Assembly (NCBI GenBank): GCA_903813345.2
Contig: CAIIXF020000003.1
Location: 31,989,151 to 32,053,150 of the forward strand
Length of the DNA: 64,000 nt
Source: Owenia fusiformis
Taxonomy: Eukaryota; Annelida; Polychaeta; Sabellida; Oweniidae
Direction: 5' to 3'
A model generated the notes under the pieces. It ran no database searches. It was given only the letters and a program-made list of their open reading frames with translations, and was not told where the DNA came from. Shown here in pieces: positions 11,601-22,308 of the stretch. A program made the translations under genes and the position numbers. Within the stretch, counting starts at the first letter, position 1; each line of letters starts with the position of its first letter.

Positions 11601-13568
11601 CCTGGATTGCGCCTTTCACTGCACTGGGACAATGCCCCCGTTCACAAGGCCAGGATCACCATGGAAGTAATTGAGATACTAGGAATACCCCTACTTGAAC
11701 AAGCTCCATATTCACCTGATTTGGCCCCTAGTGACTTCTATCTTTATGGTGCACTGAAGGCTAAACTTGCTGGACAGTCTTTCTCTTCAAATGAGGAACT
11801 TAAAAGCTCTTTTCTTTCATCCCTTGCAGAAATGAGCTCTGGTGGTTTCAATAGAGTTTTCTTGGAGTGGGTAAGAAGACACCAGAGATGTGTGGAACTT
11901 GGTGGTGATTATGTAGAGTAACATTCAATAAACTTTAATATAACACTAATATAACGCCAGCAACAGCTATATTATGAATAAATGATGTGTAGTTGAAAAC
12001 ATTATATTTGTGGTCATATTATAAAAAAAGATGTACACTTCAAAACTAGTGTTTATGGTTATTTTATTTTCCAAAGATCTTACGGATTGCAGAGCTGCCC
12101 CGGGGTCCATGCAATTGTGTTACTATGGTAACCATAAAACCGGCCAATCAAGTGCTAGTAACTCCATACTTCATATTTATATTTATAAGTGTACAAGGAA
12201 CATTCTGACCAAGTTTCATGACATTTGAAGCATAAATGACAAAATGCCAGGGTCATTGACGTTACTTCTTGGACACCCTGTACATGTACAGACTTAAAGA
12301 TACCTACAAAAACAGACTCACCATTATCAGGATAGTTTTCCTCTAGGTATTTAATAATCTCTTCAGAGTCTGGGATGTAACGTACATGTCCATCTTTCTC
12401 TATTTTTAGGACCGGAACTGCTCCTTGAGGATTGATGTTTTCTACGTACCCTGGAGAATGAGTTTCTCCTCCGTGTAAGTCAATAATTTGTTCCGTGTAT
12501 GGGATGTTCTTTTGTTTCAGTGCTAGTGATCCCTATTTAGTATAAATAATACATATCATACATGTATACTGTATTTAAAGCGCTAGATATGTAAATTGTG
12601 TTTTGTACAACCAATAGAATAAAAAAACTGGACGACTGAAATGAAGTTGATGTCTTCCTTTTGTTGGATATTATAAAAATGTGTGTAAAGTATATGTTAT
12701 GTTCATAGAAATAAGTTAGCACAACCACTTTGATAATATTGTGTTCTCATGTTTATGTCTGCCAATAGGTGTCAGTGCTCTGTGCACTACGCCACCTACT
12801 TCCTACTCCATAAATGTGAAAATAAAGTTTGTCAATAAAACATCAAATATCTACATGTACATGTAGTTTATTTATCATATCCTGACGTTACATACATTTC
12901 AGTAACTTCAAAACCAATCTTACACGTTTTCTAATGATATATGTTATATATTCGTATTTTACGTTTTTTTGGGTACCCAGATTTTTCGACTGGGTACCGG
13001 GTACCAAGTTTGAGCCCAGCGATGGAGGATTTACTACCCAGTATCCGTTTTTTTCTACGAACCCCACAATGGGCTTTCTGCTGGCATGGCAAACTATTTA
13101 AACCAGGTTAAATCATCATCAGGTTACATGTTACAATCTTTTACTGATTACTACATGTACTATAGTAGACAAGTACATCACAGTTCTCTGTGATTTGTGG
13201 GCCTAATTTTTACATGGGTTTTCAAAAGCCCATCATTATACCACACTGCACCACGCCCAAACCCTTCTTGATTTAGGACCGTCCTTAAACTTTGGAACTT
13301 TGGTTGACAATAAAATCATGTCTACAATTGACGAAGTCTTAACCCAAAAAGACAGAAATTAGTAAGAGAATTCATAAACCCGGAAGTGATTGGTCACCTT
13401 TCCGTAGGCTTTTTACCCATTATATCACACACAAAAGTAACATTCTTACACGTAAATTAGTCCATGTACGTACTTAATGCGAAATGATCGTACCTTTTGA
13501 GAATAGAATGACATGGGATTGTGCAAATACGTAAGTTTCTCTTTTGCTGTCATCTTCGATCGTAACAT
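8666..13568 (-). CDS. GDAP1: GDAP1-like mitochondrial outer-membrane GST-fold protein, five exons
   Basis: Exons on the minus strand: 13568-13494, 12532-12322, 10377-10210, 9722-9519, 8976-8666. All borders are GT/AG and phases close exactly (75+211+168+204+311 = 969 nt, 322 aa plus stop). GDAP1 proteins are tail-anchored mitochondrial outer-membrane proteins that affect fission and redox state. Seen here: an N-terminal thioredoxin-like GST half (YLHNPMSFYSQK, later NPQGAVPVLK and DSEEIIKYLEENYP), the family signature TYGCILNPELTDG, a long helical insert between the GST halves (exon 4), the C-terminal GST helix block (WLCSDTYTAADNYLAVLLQRL), and a final glycine/alanine-rich membrane anchor followed by a short lysine tail (KPYVAGLAAASVVAGLGYF, then YKKYIK). 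Human GDAP1 is 358 aa. Intron 2 contains a mariner relic ending 41 bp from the exon 2 donor, plus a minisatellite. A nested foldback element starts about 50 bp upstream of the ATG. GDAP1L1 or another GDAP1-clade member is equally possible. Confidence 0.92.
10455..10825 (-). repeat. minisatellite tract in GDAP1 intron (about three units, reverse orientation)
   Basis: Repeats of 'gtcagatttgaa...gagaacttgtagatgatttt..gaaaa..tggtcaatttgaagcaag..gaaaaatgacctttttgacctt..gaggtcattgaaggtcaaatct'. This is the reverse complement of the ~140-bp unit in the satellite block at 19345-23350, so the same repeat family is present in introns of two adjacent genes. Confidence 0.75.
11249..12280 (+). mobile_element. 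mariner-type transposon relic with ~190-bp TIRs
   Basis: Ends CAGGGTGTCCAAGAAGTAAC and the complement at 12261-12280; the arms match inward for about 190 bp (through gttgccatagtaac and ccccggggcag). TA dinucleotides flank both ends. The interior keeps the C-terminal part of a mariner (DD34D) transposase at 11607-11921. The N-terminal half is missing, so the element is not autonomous. It lies in intron 2 of the GDAP1-like gene in the opposite orientation to it. Confidence 0.85.
11607..11921 (+). pseudogene. mariner transposase C-terminal fragment
   Basis: About 100 codons, open to the stop. Characteristic blocks: HWDNAPVHKA (second catalytic Asp), then YSPDLAPSDFYLYG about 34 residues later (third Asp of DD34D), and the terminal RCVELGGDYVE seen in mariner-family proteins. 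The DNA-binding N-terminus and first catalytic Asp are absent, so it cannot encode an active transposase. It is enclosed by the TIRs of the surrounding element. Confidence 0.85.
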
Positions 13569-13616
13569 CAAATCGATAACGAGGCTGTTTTAGAATAGTC
13601 GATCAACATTAATGTT

Positions 13617-14416
13617 AAGCCCGGTATGTAACCAATGGGGCAAGTTGGGACCTCCATAGACTTAACATTGCGTGGGACCTTTTTTGGATTTTGCCCCATG
13701 AAGTCCGTGGGACTCCATGGGACTCCGTGGGATTTTGCCCCATCGAGCCCCATCGACTCCCATGAGGTCCCATGAAGTCCCACGTGGGACTCGGTGGGAC
13801 TCGATGGGGCAAAATCCCACGAAGTCCCATGGAGTCCCATCGAGAATGAACATGTTCATTCTTTCCATGGGGCATCGTGGGATTTTCGACCATATAACGT
13901 GTTGTGTGAAGCCCGGCATACACCAATGGGGCACGGTGGGATTTGATGGGACTCCACAGTGGCGGATCCAGGAACCAAAAGGGGGGGGGGGCCCAAATTT
14001 GAGGTCAGAGAAAAAACCTCCGCTCTTGCGCGTAAAAAATTTTGTTTTGAAAATTTGAGGCCCATTTTCTTCAAAATTTGGCCTAAAATTAAAAAAATAA
14101 GGCCTTAGAAGGCCCAATAGTGACCAAAAGGCCCACTTTTTGGGGCCTTAAGGGCTTTTTTGGCCTAAAATATTTTTGGGCCCAACTTTTTTTTTCTGGG
14201 CCAACCTTAGGGGGGAGGCGGGCCCCATGCCCCCCCCCCCCGGATCCGCCATAGCCTCCATGGGGCTTGATGGGACTCCATGGGGCACGATGGAGCAAAG
14301 TCATCAAGGTCCCATGGGACTTCGTGGGATTCGATGGGGCAAATTGGGATTCGATGGGGCAAGATGGGACTCGATGGGGCAAGTGGGATTTTGCCCCATT
14401 GGTGTATACCGGGCTT
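13617..14416. repeat. GC-rich foldback element built from degenerate TGGGACTCGATGGGGCA units
   Basis: Terminal inverted repeats AAGCCCGGTATgTAaCCAATGGGGCAA (left) and the matching right end at about 14390-14416. An extra copy of the terminus lies internally at 13911. The body is many degenerate copies of a roughly 17-bp unit in both orientations (gtgggactcsatggggcaaaatccca), which gives a strongly self-complementary sequence. It is interrupted by the element at 13957-14254. It starts 49 bp upstream of the GDAP1-like start codon. Reading frames here (for example 14176-14667) are translations of the repeat and not genes. Confidence 0.75.
13957..14254. mobile_element. nested short TIR element (GGCGGATCC ends)
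   Basis: Left end CAGTGGCGGATCC, right end GGATCCGCCATAG (reverse complement CTATGGCGGATCC), flanked by actcca/cctcca as an imperfect 6-bp duplication. G-run next to the left end, C-run next to the right. Interior words such as gggcccaaat, ggcct and ttgggccc resemble the copy at 27218-27457. It sits inside the foldback element 13617-14416. Confidence 0.65.
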
Positions 14417-16164
14417 TTAGTGACTCAAACGCCGCTCAAACGATTGACGTTTTAGAATTTCTGAGGCACGGTCACTATTTTATCAGGATGTGGCCAAACC
14501 ACAATTATATAAACTCCACTGAAACATGGCAAAAATTTTCTTCGACACTTCAGGTTTTTTCCTTGTTACTCAAAATGCTATTAGACATTTCTGCTTCACA
14601 CTATCTGTATAAGGACACCGTACCTATGGTGTTTAAACTGCTTCTTTATTCGGTAAATACCAAATAAAACAAACAATTTACCAAACCTTTACCCAATCTA
14701 TCGAATGTTTTTTATTTTATCAAATGTAATAATCTATACAATTTATATTCGCTAAATAGTTTCACTTGTTCTTTGTATTGACATTCACATTTCATATTTA
14801 TACATAAAATATGGAGATATAAATAAAGTGTCCAAGCGTTCAGTTTCTGATCTAGCTAAGGTGTATGGAATTAGTGGGGATACTAGTATGTCAGTAATTC
14901 TTTATGCCAAAGCTACATCTGGTAATGTGTGGACGTCCTAAGTTGATAGTGGTTCACAACTTGAAAAGACTCTGGTTGAAACAATAAGGGTGAAAATACT
15001 ACTAATTGTCAATTTTGGTATTTTGGCAAATGCCTAATACTTGTAACAATAATTTGGATTAGTAAGTCTAATTGATGTTTGATGTATTAAGTGAGATGAG
15101 AAAATGATCCATTGGATTAGCAAAAATGAGGATAAGTTCCAAAAAAGTAGTCACAGCTCAGTGATGTGTGCGGTCACTCTGATTACTGATCTCTAATTTT
15201 TTCTACATGTATATTCCATATATTTTATCCAAATTCACACAAATCTTACATATAGGGCATCCAACCCTGAAAGTATGAAAATGTATGGTTTCCATAAACA
15301 AAAGTTATGAGCAGTGCATGACGACGCACAGATATTTTTGGACCAGAGGGTACATGTATCTCATTTCGCTTTATAAATCAGTACTTAAAGACAACAGAAA
15401 GTGATATTTCTATTTTTCATCAGCCATCTCGGCATATTTTTGTTTATTCACTTATTTTCACTCCCTTTAAAAGAATTGATGGACAGCAGTAAAGCACGAT
15501 ATACAGTAATAAAATGCACATCCAATATCAAAATGCAATAAATACAACAAATTTGCATTATAATCTATTACAATCAATAAATATATATTACAATGCAACC
15601 AATTACGTACTTATCATACAGTCCCGTTTCTATAACAATATGTTGAGGGTATTGTGTCAAGAGACTAGGGATCCTTAATTTTGACAATATTTTGGCCAAC
15701 CTTTTCAAGCACTTTTAATAAGAGACCTCTTGGAGTCAATAATAACAGCATATAAATTCAAGATCGTAAATTTGAACATAAAGGATGCTTATTATTGCCA
15801 TCATTTCTAACATGGCTAGTCATGATGTATCTCATTCAAGCCAATCAGAACACAGTATTCGTATAAAATGGTCATTCTTATTCTATATTTCTCAACAGAT
15901 GAATGGTTGGTCAAGAAAATGGAAAGGGGAAATCGTTGTGCCTACGTAGGTCAAAATGTTGACCTTTCTAAAACCTTTAAAATATTATTTTGAATTTTAA
16001 TATTGTTAGAGGAATTGTACAACATATTTTGCTATGTATGAAAATGATTGAAAAGCAAGACTTAATAAAATTGTGAGCTTAAAATCGTCCACAATCCATT
16101 AAACCATGGGGTTAAATCATTAAATCAAATTAAAATATGTCTAATATTTTTTTATGATAAAAAG
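14417..16164. other. intergenic stretch between GDAP1-like 5' end and SLC49A4-like 3' end
   Basis: AT-rich with simple A/T-rich repeats (for example around 15530-15610) and no recognisable exon. It should contain the distal GDAP1-like promoter and the 3' UTR of the SLC49A4-like gene, but I could not place either signal. Confidence 0.35.
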
Positions 16165-19100
16165 TCATTCAGATTTGTCACCATGTTTATCTACTTCTAA
16201 TCTTTTAAAGTTGACAGAAACGAGGGCGAGAGGAGGGACACAAACACCCACGCTCACCAATAAACTCCAGTTTAACCATGCTGTACCTAAAATTGAAAAA
16301 ATGAAATTCCAATAATAAAATCATATAAACTTGTACCATTACCAATGAATTAAATATCAACAATAGGAATATTATCGACCCCCCCCCCAACTGGACTGAT
16401 TGAGCAGTATTGTCTGTCAAAGCTTGTACAAAAACAGACACAAAACAAATTGACCTCCACTGAGCTAAGAACCCAAACAAATAATTGGTCCTTTGATGAC
16501 CTAAGAACCCAGTCAACTGTGAAAATTGGACCTTATAAGCTAGGGAGCTAAGCTATCTACCTAAGATTTCTATGGATGCTAGGATGAGAAATATTATTGC
16601 CACAAAGTTAAATATGATACAGAGTATCCCAGAAGCCGTCGCCTCGCCGATGGGGTAGCATACTTGGCATATCAGCTCAAACATCAACGCCTGGGGGGAA
16701 TTCATCATTGCACTAGTGAGAATGAAAGATGCATATACCATACCTGTAAATACATAATGTATGCACGTATACCATAACCAATGCAGAGGCAAGGTGGCCG
16801 CAGGGGGACGTCAACAGTAGGGCGATTAGTGGGCGAGTTTGACGCTACGACATGTAGGTATTTCTTAATTTCGGGAATCTACGGTCGCTGAGAGCAAATG
16901 GGTCTGGGGCATAAATTACGGAGCAGTATCACCCTTAAAGGGTTTCACTGGGAAAAATTAAGAAAATAACAGGTATGATTATCGGTTATTTGGCAAAATA
17001 AAAGGATTTGGTAATTAAGTATCTCCTTCAATTACAGCTTAAATTGTATTGATGTATACGGGAAAAACATTTAACCTGTTTATAATAGCATATTATTCTA
17101 AAAAGAGAAAATAATTCAACATAAACTGTTTTCTTATATACTTAAGTATCTTTCTACATGTACCTGACTGAGCCAATGGGTAGTTCAATTTTGTATTCTA
17201 ATCACAAAACGATTAATCATTTAGAAATTGATAATTGTATTTTCAGACTATTTATTTATTAACTATTTATTCGTGACAAAAACACAAACCGAATACTCTC
17301 AATAGGGATACAAAGTTAAATAACGCAGATGCGAGTAGGTAGTTACATGGGCTTTCAATTAGAATTTTCAAAGTAAGTAAACAATTTTTGAAACCATATT
17401 TCTAGATGTATATTTACATGTAGATTTCAAATAGGACAAATTTGAATATTTAATGCCGTAAATCACTATTAGTCTGTTGACACTTGCCAGATTTTATGTA
17501 TTATACTCACCTAAAGAAAATGGTATTATCTTCATACAGAGTAACAAAAACCATACTGCTGAACCAATGGAAATACAATAAAGTACCAGAATTGAAGATT
17601 TCAGCCAGGCCTTGAAGTGATCTATAAAGCTGGAATCAATTACACGATTGAGAACATTGTGTTTTCATAGACATGAGACATAGCGAGAAATCATAATTGT
17701 TTTTTCTATAATGCTCTCGGTGGAGATAGATAATTCCAAGAATCTTACCTAGCCCATATAATTAACGTCATTCACTTACCCTCCCACTATAATGCAAGAT
17801 ATCCCCGCTGAAAAAATCCCCCAGAATCCAATCCACCCTGCATCATCCTGAAATCAAATGAAACCATATACAGTATGTACATGTCCATACGTACATCTGC
17901 ATTCTTAGCTTTCTGGATCCTTTTGTCGTACACTTCATATTAGGTTCTGATCATTCTGATACTCATAGCATCTTTCTGTTTAACTTGAAGCATGAAGCAA
18001 AATTTGCTTAAAATGCAGGGGAGATTTCCCAAATATGAGCGATGCCACTGGCACATTTGGTCCAATGACTTGGTTCAGATTCGGGAAATCTCCTGATTTT
18101 TCGGAAACTTTTAAGGATTGCTCTGCTAAGATAAGACACACAAGGCCTGCATAATGCATAACAGACAAAAAATACTACATTCCACCTCCCCCCCACACTA
18201 TCAGCTCTGTATATATCTTGCTCTCTATATCAAGCTCTCTATATATCTTGTTTCTGATACTCAACTCAGTCTAGATACATTATATTTACCAACCTGTTGA
18301 ATCCCGATTGGCAACAGGAATACATCAATAAAGTTTGCCCACATTGAAAACACTGCCGCCGGCAGAGCATAGATAAAACCTATTAAATATACTTTTGGTG
18401 ATCTGAAATAAAAATGGCAACGAATACCACCTTTGGCGATATAATGAATTGAGTTACAGGATCGATGGATTAGTCAATGGAATGAAATCTCTAGGATGTC
18501 TAATAAAGGAGCTGGTAGCACACTAAAGCGCAGCGATATTTGACCTAACATTAACCTGAGACTAACAGCCTCAGCATTAACATACCTTCATATGTTCCCT
18601 AATAAATTTTATTATAACCGTTTAATATACTTCCGGATTTTAGGCTGAATTATGCCTGCCATTAACAGAGTTTAAAGAATAACCAAAAATCCCAATTTGT
18701 CACAATTTGGGGTACACAATACAACAGAAAATAATACAAAATGATTTTAAATATATGATTTAAGTTTCTAAGCTATAAGTTTGAGGTTATTTTTCTTATC
18801 ATAACAAAAAAGTATGTAATCAGTGTATCGACGTGTTGTATTCTTTCTCAGATATTAATAAGATAAATAATACAAATGAATCACTTTTATATTAGAATGA
18901 AAAATACTTAGATTATGCTAGTTTTTCAAAAATGGGTCTCAATACGTTTTTGGATATTGACTTTTATTCCGTTATGAACATTATCAATAAAGGCGGGCAT
19001 ATTGCTCTTCCTTGACTAATTGGGACTACAGCTAAAATTCTATTTCTCGTAGTTAGATATAGCTCAGCTGCTTATAAAACAACCATCAAGACTTGGTCGA

Positions 19101-22100
19101 ATTCATGAATAATTGAGAAAATCGTTATCATTATCTTCCTAAAATTTAATTATGTCCAGCGGTAAGGTCCAAAAAAGAAACAACCATCAGAAAACTTGAT
19201 GATAGCCAGCAGTAGCGCCGAGGAAGAATTGTAAGGCGTTCGATTGCATTTGACTCTAATTGATTTATTAGACATGCCCTTGGAATATATGAGCATTCCA
19301 ATACCTCTGTAACATTTAGTTAGATATAAATCTTACCTATTTATTATGTCACCACCAAAAGTGGTGACATATTGTTATGGTCTCCGTTTTTTTGCGACGG
19401 CGGTTGGTGGTTGGCGTCCGGCGTCCGGCGGTTGGAGGTTGGCGTCCGGCGTCTGTAACAATTTCTTACAACTTCCTATAACTTAACAAATACTGTTTAG
19501 ACTTACTTCAATTTTTTTCTAAATCATCTACATGTTCTCAGAAGTTCAAATCTGACTTTAGATTTGACATTTGACCTTCAATGACCTTCTCAAGGTCAAA
19601 AAGGTCTTTTTTCAACTTGCTTCACATTGACTAAATTGTTTTTCAAAATCATCTACATGTTCTCAGAAATTCAAATCTGACTTTAGATTTGACTTTAGAT
19701 TTGACATTTGACCTTCAAATCTGACTTTAGATTTGACATTTGACCTTCAATGACCTTCTCAAGGTCAAAAAAGGTCAAAAAGGTCTGTTTTCAACTTGCT
19801 TCAAATTGACTAAATTTTTTTTTCAAAATCATCTATGTGTTCTCAGAAATTCAAATCTGACTTTAGATTTGACTTAAGATTTGACATTTGACCTTCAATG
19901 ACCTTCTCAAAGTCAAAAAAGGTCAAAAAGGTCTTTTTTCAACTTGCTTCAAATTGACTAATTTTTTTTTTCAAAATCATCTACATGTTCTCAGAAATTC
20001 AAATCTGACTTTAGATTTGACATTTGACCTTCAATGACCTTCTCAAGGTAAAAAAAGGTCAAAAAGGTCTGTTTTCAACTTGCTTCAAATTGACTAAAAA
20101 AAATTTTAAAAATCATCTACGTGTTCTCAGAAATTCAAATCTGACTTTAGATTTGACTTAAGATTTGACATTTGACCTTCAATGACCTTCTCAAAGTCAA
20201 ATAAAATTAGTACCGTGGGTACTGGGCTCACATGGTGACAGAAAAAAAACGGATATAATTTTTTGCTGATTTTTTGTTACAAAATTATTTCAAGCCATCT
20301 GTCTCTCAGTCAATTAAAATGGCTGAAAAAAAACGGATATAATTTTTTGCCAATAATTTGAACAACATACAACTACTCTTTACAGTGACATGGCTTTTTG
20401 CAATCCAAGACACCTGAAATTATTTGTAAAGCTAGGAAATGGGCCAAAATTGAATTTCGCGAGACAAAAATGGCGACCATTTTGAAATCAGGCAAGCTTT
20501 TGAACCAGGAGTCATAGGGGAGTTTTTTGTATTGATGTTGAACAAAAATAACTTGAAACTGGAATCCTATCGACAGAGGTTTTAAGCAAATGGTCCAAAA
20601 GAGGATTTCGCGAGACAGATGGACAAATCAATGTTAACTAAAATGGCTGAAAATAAAAAAAAACAGATATAATATTTTGCCGATTTTTTGTAACAAAATT
20701 ATTTCATACAACTACCTTTTACAGTGACATGGCTTTTTACAATGCAGGACAGCTGAAATTATTTGTAAAGCTAGGAAATGGGCAAAAATGGGAAAATAAA
20801 TAAATGGATATAATTTTTCGCTGATTTTTCGTAACAAAATTATTTCATACATCTACTCTTTACATTGACATGGATTTTTACAATGTAGGACACTTGAAAT
20901 TATTTGTAAAGCTAGGAAATGGGTCAAAAGTGAATTTCGCGAGACAAAAATGGCGGCCATTTTGAAAATAGGCAAGCTTTTGAACCAGGAGTCATAGGGG
21001 AGTTTTCTGAATTGATGTTGAACAGAAATAACTTAAAACAGGAATCCTATCGACAGAGTTTTTAAAACGTGCCACAGAAAGTGGATTTCGCGAGTCAGAT
21101 AGACAAATCAATGTTAACTAAAATGGATGAAAATAAAAAAATGGTTACAATTTTTCGCTGATTTTTTGTAACAAAATTATTTCATTTATCTACCCTTTAC
21201 ATTGACATGGATTTTTACAATGTAGGACACCTGAAATTATTTGTAAAGTTAGGAAATGGCTCAAAAGTGAATTTCGCGAGACAAAAGTGACGGCCATTTT
21301 GAAAATAGCCGAGCTTTTGAACCAAGAGTCATAGGAGAGTTTTTTGTATTGATGTTGAACAAATTTAACTTAAAATGGGAATCCTATCGACAGAGGGTTT
21401 AAGGTAAATGGTCCAAAAGTGAATTTTGCGAGACAGATAGACAAATCAATGTTAACTAAAATGGCTGAAAATAAATAGATGGATATAATTTTTCGCTGAT
21501 TTTTCGTAACAAAATTATTTCATACATCTACTCTTTACTTTGCAATGGATTTCTACAATGTAGGACACTTGAAATTATTTGTAAAGCTAGGAAATGGGTC
21601 AAAAGTGAATTTCGCGAGACAAAAATGGCGGCCATTTTGAAAATAGGCGAGCTTTTGAACCAGGAGTCATAGGGGAGTTTTCTGAATTCATATTGAACAG
21701 AAATAACTTAAAACAGGAATCCTATCGACAGAGGTTTTAAAACGTGCCACTGTTATTGACAGAAAGTGGATTTCGCGAGTCAGATAGACAAATCAATGTT
21801 TACTAAAATGGCTGAAAATAAAAAAATGGATACAATTTTTCGCTGATTTTTTGTAACAAAATTATTTCATATATCTAATCTTTACATTGACATGGATTTT
21901 TACAATGTAGGACACCTGAAATTATTTGTAAAGCTAGGAAATGGGCCAAAAGTGAATTTCGCGAAACAAAAGTGACGGCCATTTTGAAAATAGGCGAGCT
22001 TTTGAACCAGGAGTCATAGGGGGGTTTTCTGTATTGATGTTGAACAGAAATAACTTAAAACAGGAATCCTATCGACAGAGGTTAGCTAGGAAATGGGCTA

Positions 22101-22276
22101 AAAGTGAATTTCGCGAGACAAAAGTGACGGCCATTTTGAAAATAGGCGAGCTTTTGAACCAGGAGTCATAGGGGGGTTTTTTGTATTGATGTTGAACAGA
22201 AATAACTTAAAACAGGAATCCTATCGACAGAGGTTTTAAAACGTGCCACTATTGTTGACGGACGGACAGACAGACG

Positions 22277-22308
<32 letters not shown>

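Noticed and set aside
13568-14667. Several overlapping ORFs of 90-163 codons rich in MGLRGILP/GTPW
   Set aside because: They are translations of the degenerate TGGGACTCGATGGGGCA repeat on both strands, not proteins.
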